64,000 bases of DNA from Cytophagales bacterium (GTDB lineage: Bacteria > Bacteroidota > Bacteroidia > Cytophagales > 172606-1): positions 62,001 to 126,000 of the forward strand of contig JAUJMU010000007.1 in assembly GCA_030446715.1 (NCBI GenBank), written 5' to 3'. The translations under genes were made by a program, and so were the position numbers. The notes under the pieces are model-generated. The model was not told the origin of the DNA. It saw only the letters and a program-made list of their open reading frames with translations, and searched no databases. Every line of letters starts with the position of its first letter. Position 1 is the stretch's first letter. Of the stretch, positions 25,927-35,241 are shown one piece after another.

Positions 25927-26598
25927 CTAACGCTGGGATTCGGAGACAACCGCCAGAATGTTTTTGGCTACTTCGTGGCTCAGGTGCAGTTGCTTGCCCT
26001 GATTTATGGTGACCAGCATTGAACGGTCAAACGGCATAATTTCATCAATCACCAATTTTGTTCCTAAGCCCAAATCCAGCTTATCCAGGTATTGCAGAAA
26101 GGCAGTTGTATGGTTGCTGATGCCCGTTACCAGTAAGGGAGTTGCCAGGTTCATTTCACTCAGTTTACAGGACCGGGGCATTTCCACTTCTCCGCTGGCG
26201 CTGGGAATGGGGTCTCCGTGCGGATCGCGTTTAGGGTAGCCCATGAAAGCGTCTAACCGTTCGATGAGCCGCTCGAAATCAATGTGCTCCAGTTCTTCGG
26301 CCATCGGGTGTACCTCCTCCCAGCCCAGCCCCAGTTTCTCCACTAAAAACACCTCCCACAGCCGGTGTTTGCGGATGATCCGAACGGCAACCTGCCGGCC
26401 TGCTTCAGTTAAGGTGACGCCCCGGTATTTGGTGTAGTGAATCAGGTCCTTCTCAGCCAGTTTACGGAGCATATCAGAAACGGAAGAGGATTTAGTCTCC
26501 AGCAATTCGGCAATGGCATTGGTAGTCACTTCCTCCTCACTGTGCTCAGAAAGCTTGTAAATGGCCTTCAGATAATTTTCCTCCGTGTAAGTGTGCAT
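25927..26598 (-). CDS. DtxR/MntR-type metal-dependent repressor
   Basis: 223 residues. The N-terminal winged helix (YTEENYLKAIYKLSEH, NAIAELLETKSSSVSDMLRK), the dimerisation and metal domain (HRLWEVFLVEKLGLGWEEVH with HPMAEELEH carrying metal ligands Glu/His) and the C-terminal SH3-like/FeoA-type domain follow the DtxR order. With Mn(II) or Fe(II) bound it should repress uptake genes. It is divergent from a TonB receptor, and the spacer holds two palindromes. Mn or Fe cannot be decided from sequence. Confidence 0.87.
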   Translation of the reverse strand: MHTYTEENYLKAIYKLSEHSEEEVTTNAIAELLETKSSSVSDMLRKLAEKDLIHYTKYRGVTLTEAGRQVAVRIIRKHRLWEVFLVEKLGLGWEEVHPMAEELEHIDFERLIERLDAFMGYPKRDPHGDPIPSASGEVEMPRSCKLSEMNLATPLLVTGISNHTTAFLQYLDKLDLGLGTKLVIDEIMPFDRSMLVTINQGKQLHLSHEVAKNILAVVSESQR

Positions 26599-26640
26599 AA
26601 GCCCTTTTTTGCAAAGGTAAGGAAAGGATCGAACTATAAA

Positions 26641-26656
26641 TTTAGACAGGTCTAAA
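26641..26656. promoter_or_regulatory. Palindromic operator, likely for the DtxR/MntR-type regulator
   Basis: TTTAGACAGGTCTAAA has two perfect 7-base arms around AG. It lies 42 bases upstream of the regulator's start, between it and the divergent receptor gene. The form resembles MntR/DtxR boxes (TTTAGAC-N-GTCTAAA). Confidence 0.7.
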
Positions 26657-26681
26657 AATAAGTTTGGATTACTTGAAACTT

Positions 26682-26693
26682 AAATCTAGATTT
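26682..26693. promoter_or_regulatory. Second palindrome over the TonB receptor promoter
   Basis: AAATCTAGATTT is a perfect 12-base palindrome and overlaps TAGATTTG (26687-26694), a match to the Bacteroidota -7 box. TTTG at 26663-26666 is the matching -33 box. A repressor bound here would block RNA polymerase at the receptor gene. Confidence 0.65.
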
Positions 26694-26725
26694 GCGTACA
26701 CTTCTGGTATATCCGCCAGGCCCCT

Positions 26726-29155
26726 ATGGAAAAACGACTTATACTACTCCTCGCTTTATTATTGCCCATTACCCCCCTGCTGGCCCAACTCAGTATATCT
26801 GGCAAGGTGGTGGACGAGCAACGTCAGGAAGCGGTAATTGGCGCTTCCGTATACATCACCGAATTGAAGAAAGGAACTTCAACTGCCGCTGATGGCAGCT
26901 ACCGGATTACGAATTTGCCAAAGGGTACTTTTACCGTTGAGGTCCGCTCGCTCTCCTATCAGTCGGTGATTCAGCGCGTGACGCTGAACGAAAGCCTGCA
27001 AAAGGATTTTACCCTGGCTGTTTCTGCCCTGCAGATGAACGAAGTAGTGGTTACGGGTGCCTCCGCCACTACCCTGATCAAGGAAAGTCCCGTGCCCATT
27101 GCCACCTTGTCGCGTCTCCAATGGCTGCAAAGCAGCTCGACCAACCTCATTGATGCCGTAGGCAAACTGCCTGGTATGTCCCAGTTGAGCACGGGGGTAG
27201 GATTGTCCAAGCCCATGATCCGGGGGCTTGGCTTTAACCGGGTCATCACCATGCACGACGGCATCCGTCAGGAAGACAACCAGTGGGGCGAGGAGCACGC
27301 CATTCAGGTGGACGAATACTCAGTGGATCGCTACGAAGTGATCCGGGGAGCAGGCAGCCTGATGTACGGTTCAGACGGACTGGGGGGAGTGATTAGCCTC
27401 ATTTCAGCACCCCACCCGGAAGAAGGCAAAGTGCTGGGCAGCGTGCTTACCAATTACCAGAGCAATAACGGCATGGTGGGTTTTTCGGGCATGGTGACGG
27501 GCAATCAGAACGGCTTGGTCTGGCGGGCAAGAGGAAGCCACAAAAATGCGGGCAACTACCGCAACCCCTACGACGGAAGGGTGTTTGGCTCTAATTACAA
27601 TGAAACAAATGGCAGCGGGATGATCGGCGTCACCCGTAAATGGGGCTACTCCCATTTGTACATGAGCAGTTTTAACCAAAACATCAACATTATCGACGGC
27701 ACACGAGATAGCCTGGGGCGTTTTACCAGAACGGTACGGGTAGGTGATAACACAGAGGCTTTAATTCCAGTATCCTCCCAGGAACTCGATTCCCGGCGCA
27801 TGAACCAGTCCTCCTACCAGCAGCTGGGCAACCACAAAATCTCGCTCAACAATTACGTTACCCTGGGCAGCAGTTCGCTCTCTTTCAACGCAGGCTACAG
27901 CCAGAACCACCGCCGGGAGTACGTGAACGTGTTCCAGCCGGGGGTGCCTACCCTGTATTTCTTCCTCCAGACCCTTTATTACGATCTGCGCTACAACCTG
28001 CCTGCGGTGAGTGGCTGGGAAACCACGATTGGATCCAACGGCATGTACCAGCAGATGAACAACCGGGGCGAAGAGTCCCTATATCCCGATTATCATCTGA
28101 TGGATAACGGGTTGTTTGTCTTCACCCGGAAAAAGTACGGCCGGCTTAACATCAGTGGAGGCGTAAGGGCTGACCGGAGAGCCCTTTCCATCCAAAAGCT
28201 TTACGTGGATGCCGAAGGCAAATTCCAAACCACACCGGCAGGATCGGTTGAGGAACGGTTCAAAGGGTTTGGCAATACATTTGCCAATGCAACGGGTAGC
28301 CTGGGAGCCGTCTACACCCTTACCGGACAGCTGTCGGTGAAGGCAAACCTGGCAAGGGGTTTCAGGGCGCCCAGCGTATCAGAAATATCCTCAAACGGGG
28401 AGCACGCCGGCACCTTCCGTTATGAGATCGGCAATCCGGACCAGGAGTCAGAAGTATCATTCCAGAGCGATTTAGGATTCACCTTCGAGAGCAACAGCCT
28501 GTTTGTAGACCTGGCCCTGTTCCAGAACCGGATTCAGAACTACAGCTACTCGGAGAAAGTGCTTAACAGCCAGGGGCAGGATTCTATTGTCAATCCTTCG
28601 GTGAGCAACGTACCTACTTTCCGCTACACGCAAGGGAACGCGCAACTGTGGGGCGGGGAACTGGTCGCCACCCTGAATCCGGAAACTGCCCGGTGGGTCA
28701 GCTTCACCAGTGCTTTTTCACTGGTTAGGGCCCGGAATCTGTCGGCAAAGAATGACTCTGCCAGGTACCTGCCCTTCATGCCGGCGCCCCGGTTCACGTC
28801 TACCCTGAAATTTACCCGCCAGAAATGGGAAGGCTCATTGACTAACCTGTATTTCCTTATCGATTTTGAATACTACTGGCCACAGAATCAGGTTCTGCTT
28901 GCTTACAACACGGAAAGGACTACGCCGGATTATGGTTTACTGAACCTGGGTTTTGGAACGGACATACTGAATGGGTCGGGAAACACGCTGCTTTCCCTTT
29001 ATGTCACGGCACAGAACGTGACTAATAAGGCCTATCAGAATCACCAGAATCGCTTGAGATACTTAGACGATAATCAGATTACGGGTCGTAGCGGTGTGTA
29101 CAATATTGGCCGTAATATCAGCATCAAAGCCTTGGTGCCACTACGCTTCAAGTAA
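26726..29155 (+). CDS. TonB-dependent outer-membrane receptor
   Basis: 809 residues: signal peptide (cleavage after LLAQ), a CarboxypepD-regulatory-like N-terminal domain (SISGKVVDEQRQEAVIGASV), a plug (residues 105-235: MNEVVVTGASATTL, GLGFNRVITMHDGIRQEDNQ) and a 22-strand barrel to the end (NIGRNISIKALVPLRFK). It imports a metal chelate or free metal with TonB energy. The divergent DtxR/MntR gene and operator make manganese or iron uptake the best guess. No TonB-box partner genes (siderophore synthesis or ABC) follow. Confidence 0.9.
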   Translation: MEKRLILLLALLLPITPLLAQLSISGKVVDEQRQEAVIGASVYITELKKGTSTAADGSYRITNLPKGTFTVEVRSLSYQSVIQRVTLNESLQKDFTLAVSALQMNEVVVTGASATTLIKESPVPIATLSRLQWLQSSSTNLIDAVGKLPGMSQLSTGVGLSKPMIRGLGFNRVITMHDGIRQEDNQWGEEHAIQVDEYSVDRYEVIRGAGSLMYGSDGLGGVISLISAPHPEEGKVLGSVLTNYQSNNGMVGFSGMVTGNQNGLVWRARGSHKNAGNYRNPYDGRVFGSNYNETNGSGMIGVTRKWGYSHLYMSSFNQNINIIDGTRDSLGRFTRTVRVGDNTEALIPVSSQELDSRRMNQSSYQQLGNHKISLNNYVTLGSSSLSFNAGYSQNHRREYVNVFQPGVPTLYFFLQTLYYDLRYNLPAVSGWETTIGSNGMYQQMNNRGEESLYPDYHLMDNGLFVFTRKKYGRLNISGGVRADRRALSIQKLYVDAEGKFQTTPAGSVEERFKGFGNTFANATGSLGAVYTLTGQLSVKANLARGFRAPSVSEISSNGEHAGTFRYEIGNPDQESEVSFQSDLGFTFESNSLFVDLALFQNRIQNYSYSEKVLNSQGQDSIVNPSVSNVPTFRYTQGNAQLWGGELVATLNPETARWVSFTSAFSLVRARNLSAKNDSARYLPFMPAPRFTSTLKFTRQKWEGSLTNLYFLIDFEYYWPQNQVLLAYNTERTTPDYGLLNLGFGTDILNGSGNTLLSLYVTAQNVTNKAYQNHQNRLRYLDDNQITGRSGVYNIGRNISIKALVPLRFK

Positions 29156-29476
29156 AGCGAAGTGTGATATCTTCCCTTAAATCAATCTTTTTATGTAGGG
29201 CATCAAGACCAAGCAAAGAAAAGCAGAAAAGGAACAAGGCTCCCCTACCCTCTCACTAAATCAACGTTCCTCATTACGGCATGAGCAGAATGGCTAGGCC
29301 CTTTCTTAGCCTTTCTTAAGTGGTAATTGGATACTTGGTATAAGGCTACACCGCGGGAAATAATCTAGGTCATGGTACCCGTAGTACCCTTAAACAGTAA
29401 CCCTTCCCGGAGCGGGTCTTCCTGAGGGAGTTGCTTGAAGGGTAACCGGTTCTAAGTACAGTTTACTGCTGACCAG
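29156..29476. other. Intergenic stretch with no recognisable gene
   Basis: I see no gene in these 321 bases. Short direct repeats such as CCTTTCTTAG are present; nothing else stands out. Confidence 0.4.
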
Positions 29477-29701
29477 CTACTCACCGGTGAATTTCTTCCT
29501 CGGTAATGTAGGTCTTGTCTTGACAGACACAGGGTCAAACTTTTCGAATTGGTAGTTGAATAAAGTCAATTTTGCACTTTTTACATCCCGGTTGTTATTC
29601 AACATCCTTGCGGTACGGTGGCGGAGCAGTGCCAGCGCCAAGGGCGTTAACACGCTGGCAAGCGGAACAAAATAGGGTAATAACATTAGTAGTGTTTCCA
29701 T
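29477..29701 (-). CDS. Hypothetical small membrane protein
   Basis: 74 residues from ATG 29701 (METLLMLLPYFVPLASVLTP), one TM helix, then a basic tail (KLTLFNYQFEKFDPVSVK). An earlier in-frame ATG (29845) adds an unlikely N-terminus. No family is recognised. Confidence 0.35.
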   Translation of the reverse strand: METLLMLLPYFVPLASVLTPLALALLRHRTARMLNNNRDVKSAKLTLFNYQFEKFDPVSVKTRPTLPRKKFTGE

Positions 29702-30130
29702 CCAATAGCTGTTTTGAATTATAGGATTGACTTCTTGAGAAGTTTTAAGCTTTGCTGATAAATAGTTGGCGAAAGCTCTTTTTCGTGGGCCAATAAAAAA
29801 AGGACAGCTTTTAAAGGGTTGGACGGAACTGTGAAGGGGGTACAATCCGGGGTATAATGTGAGGTGTTTCCTTACAAGTTAAGTGGCGAAGTAATATAAA
29901 GGCGACAATTACAGGCGTTAGATTTGGTCACCTCTATTTCTTTCAGTAATGGTGGATTTGTACCATTGTGCAGCAGCTGTTAGTTTTCCTTAACCCGTTA
30001 TGGCTTTTAACCTTGCTGTTGCCTTTCGGAGCTTGGCCTACTGGTGCCTAAAGGAATGTCGCATATTGGCGGTAATTGCTTGCGGTTGGTGTTCCGGGGG
30101 CAGAATGGAAACTTTCAGTAACAGACCGAA

Positions 30131-31492
30131 TTATTCAGCCCTGCTTGTGGCTTTTTGGCAAGACCGAGCCGCCATTTGCAGCGCATCCCAGGGACTTCCA
30201 AGGGGGGGAGTATAGCTTAAGTCAAGGTCACTAATTTGGTCAATGGTCATATTATGGTAGAGAGCCGTAGCCAGCACGTCAATGCGTTTGGCTACTTCCG
30301 AGGAGATACTGCCCAACAGTTGTGCGCCCAGTAGTTCTCCTGAGTGAGGCTCACCAGTGATTCTAATGTACAGTTTGTTGGCGCCTGGATAGTAGACTTT
30401 ATGGCCCCAGGCTTCCGTCTGCACTGTTACTGCCGACAAGCCTGCCTCGCCTGCTTCCCGATCACTCAGACCCGTGCGGGCTGCCACCAAATCAAATATC
30501 TTGACTGCCTGGGTACCAAGGGAACCAGCAAATGACCGATTGCCACCTATGGCATTTTCTCCGGCAATTCTACCCTGTTTATGGGCCGTAGTACCCAGCG
30601 GCAGATAGCTGTATTTTTCCAACAGCCGGTGCCAGGTCTCCACGCAATCCCCCGCCGCGTACACATGGGGAACGCCTGTTTCCATCCGGTTATTTACTCT
30701 CATCGCCCCCCTCATGCCCGTTGTTATACCAATTGATTCACCAAGCGCAGTTTCCGGCCGGGCACCCGCCACAATTAATACAAGTTCGGCTTCCTGCCTG
30801 AAACCACCGGTTCCGGTTACAGTAAGGGTAGACGCATTTTTTTGCTCAATGGCGGTAATCGAGATCGTCGTAACAACCTGTACTCTCTTCTCTTTCAGAT
30901 GCCCCTCAAGCAACTGGCCAAAGGAACGATCAACCGTCTTCAAAATGGTCGGATTGTGATCTACCACGGTTACTTCCAAACCTTTGGTCGTGAATGCCTC
31001 AGCCATTTCAACCCCGATGTAACCTCCCCCGACAATTAAGGCTGTACGCGGGCGGCGCTGCTCGAGGAATGTTTGTAACGCCAGCGTTTCCTCCATCCAA
31101 CGAAGTGTAAACACACCGGCTAAGTCCATTCCGGGAATAGCAGGACGGATAGACACTGCACCAGTAGCAAGAATTAGTTTATCATAGCTATATACCCTGG
31201 TTTCACCTGTACCATTCCGTGTCCAGACACGCCTTGCCGCCGGATCAATCCCTTCAGCCTTTTCATTGATTTGTATCTGGATACCCAGTGCAGTGATGTC
31301 GTTAAAACTCCGGTGCGCCAGGTTCTGCCAGTGAGTGACTTCTCCGCTCAGGTAGTAGGGAATGCCGCAAATGCTGTAATTCGGGTAGCTGTCGGCCAGA
31401 AGCAGAGTTATACGTGCCCGGGCATCGAGTTCTCTGGCCCGAAGGGCGGCACTAATGCCCGCGTCGCTGCCGCCGATGATAAGTAAATGCAT
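30131..31492 (-). CDS. CoA-disulfide reductase-like FAD-dependent oxidoreductase
   Basis: 453 residues from ATG 31492 (MHLLIIGGSDAGISAALRA); the ATG at 31528 would add 12 residues lacking the FAD motif context. FAD-binding GGSDAG, single active Cys in NYSICGIPYYLSG (the CoA-disulfide reductase/NADH oxidase pattern), NAD motif ALIVGGGYIGVEMAEAF and VYAAGDC for the FAD ribityl end are all present. It reduces CoA or other small disulfides, or O2, with NAD(P)H. It is divergent from the ars operon across an operator-like site, so it may be coregulated by arsenic. It lacks the MerA Cys pair (CVNVGC). Confidence 0.82.
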   Translation of the reverse strand: MHLLIIGGSDAGISAALRARELDARARITLLLADSYPNYSICGIPYYLSGEVTHWQNLAHRSFNDITALGIQIQINEKAEGIDPAARRVWTRNGTGETRVYSYDKLILATGAVSIRPAIPGMDLAGVFTLRWMEETLALQTFLEQRRPRTALIVGGGYIGVEMAEAFTTKGLEVTVVDHNPTILKTVDRSFGQLLEGHLKEKRVQVVTTISITAIEQKNASTLTVTGTGGFRQEAELVLIVAGARPETALGESIGITTGMRGAMRVNNRMETGVPHVYAAGDCVETWHRLLEKYSYLPLGTTAHKQGRIAGENAIGGNRSFAGSLGTQAVKIFDLVAARTGLSDREAGEAGLSAVTVQTEAWGHKVYYPGANKLYIRITGEPHSGELLGAQLLGSISSEVAKRIDVLATALYHNMTIDQISDLDLSYTPPLGSPWDALQMAARSCQKATSRAE

Positions 31493-31549
31493 GGAAGAGT
31501 GATTTGTATCAGAAAATTTGTTGATCAACGATTGCGAATATAAAATATT

Positions 31550-31567
31550 TATCGTAATATTGCGATA
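31550..31567. promoter_or_regulatory. Near-perfect inverted repeat, likely ArsR operator
   Basis: TATCGTAATATTGCGATA differs from its own reverse complement at one base pair. It lies in the divergent spacer, 17 bases before the arsR start, as ArsR operators do, and could control both directions. Confidence 0.65.
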
Positions 31568-31584
31568 TATTATTTGAATTAACT

Positions 31585-31917
31585 ATGGGAGTCACCAAGA
31601 CGCAAAATTTCACTGAAGGGCAAAACCGGACGGCGCAGTTAGCTAAAGTGCTGGGGCATCCCGCCCGGATTGCGATTTTGCAGTATTTGATTAAGCAAAA
31701 AACCTGTATCTGTGGGGATTTAGTGGATGAATTGCCCCTGGCGCAGGCCACGGTTTCCCAGCACCTGAAGGAACTCAAGAACAGTGGCCTGATTAAGGGG
31801 GAAATCGAAGGGACCAGTGTTTGCTACTGCATCAATGAACCGGTATGGGAGGAAGCCCGGGACATTCTCCTCAACCTGTTCAATGCGCCCCTCAATAATA
31901 CTTCCTGCTGCAACTAA
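31585..31917 (+). CDS. arsR: ArsR-type arsenic-responsive repressor
   Basis: 110 residues. The winged-helix core is complete: [62 protein letters not shown] is the classic ArsR CxC metal site in the alpha-3 region, and a further pair (TSCCN) ends the protein. As(III) binding should release it from the operator just upstream. First gene of the ars operon. Confidence 0.9.
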   Translation: MGVTKTQNFTEGQNRTAQLAKVLGHPARIAILQYLIKQKTCICGDLVDELPLAQATVSQHLKELKNSGLIKGEIEGTSVCYCINEPVWEEARDILLNLFNAPLNNTSCCN

Positions 31918-31926
31918 AGGCAAGTT

Positions 31927-32376
31927 ATGATGATCACTACCGAATATACCCTTCAATCAGCCGGGCCCCAAAAGCGGGCGGCAATTGTGTCCCTGCTCCT
32001 GGCCGTGAAACTGCCCGTTGAAGACTTGCCCCAAACCCTGGACAACTTTCTGGTGGCCGAAAAAGAAGGCTTAGTGGTGGGTTCAGCAGGGCTCGAACTG
32101 CAGGGAGATTACGCCTTGCTACGCTCCATGGCAGTTCATCCGCAGCACCAGGGCACTGGTATGGGTAAAGCGCTCTACCAGGCGGCTGTGAATCTGGCCT
32201 TGCAGAAAGGGGTTCGGGAGCTGTATTTAATTACCACCACAGCCGCTCCTTTTTTCGAGAAGCAAGGCTTCCAAAAAGTGGACCGGGGGGAAGTTCCCCT
32301 TTCCATTCAAAGTACCAGCCAATTTTCGGGCACCTGCCCTTCCTCCGCAACGGTGATGCGGCGTAGCATTCTTTAA
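31927..32376 (+). CDS. arsN2: ArsN2-type GNAT acetyltransferase
   Basis: 149 residues, a GNAT fold with LRSMAVHPQHQGTGMGKALY carrying the acetyl-CoA loop (QxxGxGxA-type) and LYLITTTAAPFFEKQGFQKV at the end. ArsN2 proteins lie in ars operons and are thought to act on trivalent organoarsenicals or similar toxins. It starts 9 bases after arsR. Function follows from operon context. Confidence 0.82.
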   Translation: MMITTEYTLQSAGPQKRAAIVSLLLAVKLPVEDLPQTLDNFLVAEKEGLVVGSAGLELQGDYALLRSMAVHPQHQGTGMGKALYQAAVNLALQKGVRELYLITTTAAPFFEKQGFQKVDRGEVPLSIQSTSQFSGTCPSSATVMRRSIL

Positions 32377-32425
32377 CTTTTTTTGTCCTCATATATCGTA
32401 TCATAACAATTAACCGATTAAACAA

Positions 32426-33268
32426 ATGAAAACCGAAAACGAACTCAAGCAAATCGTTAAATCCAGGTACGCCGAGATTGCCCTGCAAAGCAAGCAGCAA
32501 AACGAAACGTCCTGCTGTGGGGCCTCCGGCGGCTGCACGAACGACACAGCCGTGATGGCCGAGGATTACAGTCAGCTTACAGGCTACGTAGCCGATGCGG
32601 ATCTGGGACTAGGTTGCGGCCTGCCTACTGAGTACGCCCAAATCAAGAAAGGAGAAACCGTGCTGGATCTGGGTTCCGGAGCGGGTAATGATTGTTTCGT
32701 GGCCCGGTCCATTGTCGGAGAAACCGGCAAGGTGATCGGCGTGGATATGACGGAAGTGATGATTGAGAAAGCCAAGCGTAATGCCCAAAAGCTAGGCTAT
32801 GACAATGTGGAGTTCCGCCTGGGAGAGATCGAAGACCTGCCTCTTGCTTCCAACCGGGTAGATGTGGTGGTGAGCAACTGCGTGCTCAACCTGGTACCGG
32901 ACAAAGAAAAAGCCTTCGCCGAAACTTTCCGGGTCCTTAAACCGGGCGGTCACTTCAGCATTTCTGACATTGTTTTGTCCGGCCAGTTACCCGAAGGGTT
33001 GCAGCAGGATGCGGCCATGTATGCCGGTTGCGTGTCGGGCGCCATCCAACGGGAGGAATATCTCGACATCGTGCGTAAGGCTGGTTTTGTCAACATTCAG
33101 GTGCAGAAGCAGCGCCGGATTACCCTGCCCGACGACATTCTGCTACAGTACCTTTCCCCGGAGGATCTGGAAAGTTTCAAGGACAGCGGCACGGGCATTT
33201 TCAGCGTGACTGTCTATGCTGAGAAGCCCGAGCCGACCTGCTGTACACCAGGCAGTGGATGCTGTTAG
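32426..33268 (+). CDS. arsM: ArsM arsenite S-adenosylmethionine methyltransferase
   Basis: 280 residues. SAM site: VLDLGSGAGNDCFVARSIVG and GVDMTEVMIEKAK. As(III) ligands: Cys of ETSCCGASGGC, VSNCVLNLVPDKEKAF and YAGCVSGAIQREEY, the conserved ArsM positions. Methylates As(III) to mono-, di- and trimethyl forms. The C-terminus carries extra Cys (TCCTPGSGCC), which could hold arsenic. Complete and canonical. Confidence 0.92.
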   Translation: MKTENELKQIVKSRYAEIALQSKQQNETSCCGASGGCTNDTAVMAEDYSQLTGYVADADLGLGCGLPTEYAQIKKGETVLDLGSGAGNDCFVARSIVGETGKVIGVDMTEVMIEKAKRNAQKLGYDNVEFRLGEIEDLPLASNRVDVVVSNCVLNLVPDKEKAFAETFRVLKPGGHFSISDIVLSGQLPEGLQQDAAMYAGCVSGAIQREEYLDIVRKAGFVNIQVQKQRRITLPDDILLQYLSPEDLESFKDSGTGIFSVTVYAEKPEPTCCTPGSGCC

Positions 33269-33592
33269 CAGAATTACTGATCCATGCATTGGAGCTTGCT
33301 ACCAGCCCCTTCCAACCTGTCAACTACTTGGTCAGGAAATAGTTTGTCCCCTTCTACAGTAAGAATGGACAGGGGCAGCTGAACATGGAGACGCCAATCC
33401 TGAACACTTGGCATATGATTAAGATAGAGGCTCAAGGTACTCAGACTGTCTGAGCACAGGGGCTGGCTTCTAAACTGTAAGTGTTGCATGATGCCAATGG
33501 TTGGCACGCGCAAAGAAAGATAATAGATTTCGATACGGTATTTGGAATCAACTTCCTAAAAAACCTAAATAGGAGGCTACTTCATTAGACTA
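33269..33592. other. Intergenic stretch between arsM and trxB
   Basis: 324 bases without a convincing gene. A minus-strand frame (33274-33513, about 80 codons, e.g. QLPLSILTVEGDKLFPDQVV) looks protein-like but has no family, and may be a fragment. A TAGGAGG sequence lies about 20 bases before the trxB start. Confidence 0.4.
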
Positions 33593-34540
33593 ATGGAACA
33601 CATTCAAACTCTAATCATTGGCGCGGGTGCTGCCGGCTACACGGCCGCCATCTACGCCTCCCGAGCCAACCTCCACCCGGTGCTCTACGCAGGCTCCCAG
33701 CTGGGAGGGCAGCTCGTGACCACTAGTGACGTAGAAAATTACCCCGGCTTCCCGCAGGGAGTTACCGGTCCGGAGATGATGGAAGCCTTCCGCCGGCAAG
33801 CCGAGCGGTTCGGCACCGATATCCGGTTTGGAATGATCACTGATGTGGATTTCTCCGAGCGTCCCTACCGGTTGGTTGTAGACGGCGAAAAGACGATTAC
33901 GGCCGACACAGTAATTATTGCCACGGGAGCTTCCGCCAAGTGGCTGGGACTTCCGTCCGAAGCGAGGCTCAACGGCAGCGGGGTATCGGCTTGTGCCGTG
34001 TGTGACGGCTTTTTCTACCGGGGACTGGACGTTGCCATTGTCGGGGCGGGAGATACGGCCTGCGAAGAAGCCCTGTATCTTTCCAAGCTCTGCCGCACGG
34101 TGCATATGCTCGTCCGGAAAGATTCGATGCGGGCTTCCCAAATTATGCAGACCAGGGTCAAAAATACGCCCAACATCATCATCCACTGGAATACCCGAAC
34201 CGAGGAGATACTTGGGGAGCGAGAGGTAACCGGCGTGCGTACCCGCAATGCCCTAACTGATGAAGTGGAAGAGATAGCCGTTCAAGGCTTCTTCGTTGCC
34301 ATCGGTCACCATCCCAACTCGTCTCCTTTCAGCAAGTATATCGCCACCGATAAGCAGGGCTATATTCTCACCGTGCCTGGTTCTACCCGGACGAACCTGG
34401 AGGGTGTGTTTGCCGCCGGGGACGTGCAGGACAAGCATTTCCGGCAAGCCATTACCGCGGCTGGCACCGGGGCCATGGCGGCTCTGGAAGCAGAACGCTA
34501 CCTGGTCACACGGGAAACACCCGCACCCGTTACCCTTTAA
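33593..34540 (+). CDS. trxB: Thioredoxin reductase-like flavoprotein
   Basis: 315 residues: FAD motif IIGAGAAGYTAAIYASRA, GGQLVTTSDVENYPGFP, redox pair SACAVCDGFF (CxxC), NADPH motif AIVGAGDTACEEALYLS and the FAD motif GVFAAGDV. It reduces thioredoxin with NADPH. In this operon it would feed electrons to the adjacent arsenate reductase, as ArsT-type enzymes do. Confidence 0.9.
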   Translation: MEHIQTLIIGAGAAGYTAAIYASRANLHPVLYAGSQLGGQLVTTSDVENYPGFPQGVTGPEMMEAFRRQAERFGTDIRFGMITDVDFSERPYRLVVDGEKTITADTVIIATGASAKWLGLPSEARLNGSGVSACAVCDGFFYRGLDVAIVGAGDTACEEALYLSKLCRTVHMLVRKDSMRASQIMQTRVKNTPNIIIHWNTRTEEILGEREVTGVRTRNALTDEVEEIAVQGFFVAIGHHPNSSPFSKYIATDKQGYILTVPGSTRTNLEGVFAAGDVQDKHFRQAITAAGTGAMAALEAERYLVTRETPAPVTL

Positions 34541-34557
34541 CCCTAAACCCTGTTTAC

Positions 34558-35208
34558 ATGATGCAGCCCACCCTCCTTCACTCCAAGTTACTCACCCAAC
34601 TTACCGCCTACGTGGCTTCCGCCCTCAAGGAGTTCGACCAGATACCGGCCGCACGAAAAGAGGAGCTGTGGGCACTTACCCGGTATGTGCAGCAAAAAGT
34701 AGCCGCCAGCCAGTCCGTACAACTCACCTTTATCTGCACCCATAACTCCCGCCGAAGCCACCTGTCTCAGCTCTGGGCACAGGTAGCAGCTTATTGTTTC
34801 CAAGTTCCGGGTGTACAGACCTACTCAGGCGGCACGGAAGCCACCGCCTTTAACCCCAGAGCCGTGAGGGCTATTGAGGAGGCCGGATTCAAAGTGGAAA
34901 AGACGGGAGAGGAACCCAATCCGGTTTATCTGGTACAGTACACCGAAGAACAACCCCCGGTAAGTGCTTTTTCGAAAATATATGACGAAGGGGGAAATCC
35001 TACGACAGATTTCGGGGCGGTGATGACCTGTACGCATGCCGACGAAAATTGTCCCTTCATTCCGGGAGCTGTTCGCATCTCTCTGCCTTTCGAGGATCCC
35101 AAAGCATTTGACGGGACTCCGGAGGAAGCGGTTAAATACGCCGAGCGGTGCCGGCAGATTGCCCGCGAGCTGCTTTATGCATTCAGCCAGGTAAACACCA
35201 GCGCCTGA
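34558..35208 (+). CDS. arsC: ArsC, LMW-phosphatase-type arsenate reductase
   Basis: 216 residues. The CX5R phosphatase loop is CTHNSRRSHLSQLWAQ; later TYSGGTEATAFNPRAVRAI, and a second Cys region FGAVMTCTHADENCPF used for the disulfide relay. Reduces As(V) to As(III) using thioredoxin, for which trxB is next door. It has an N-terminal extension of about 45 residues beyond the usual LMW-PTP fold. Confidence 0.88.
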   Translation: MMQPTLLHSKLLTQLTAYVASALKEFDQIPAARKEELWALTRYVQQKVAASQSVQLTFICTHNSRRSHLSQLWAQVAAYCFQVPGVQTYSGGTEATAFNPRAVRAIEEAGFKVEKTGEEPNPVYLVQYTEEQPPVSAFSKIYDEGGNPTTDFGAVMTCTHADENCPFIPGAVRISLPFEDPKAFDGTPEEAVKYAERCRQIARELLYAFSQVNTSA

Positions 35209-35241
35209 ATCTTGCCAAACCAGAACCCACTGTAAGCATGT

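Noticed and set aside
30131-31492. The flavoenzyme as a mercuric reductase
   Set aside because: It has a single active Cys (SICGIPY) and lacks the MerA redox Cys pair and the C-terminal vicinal Cys.
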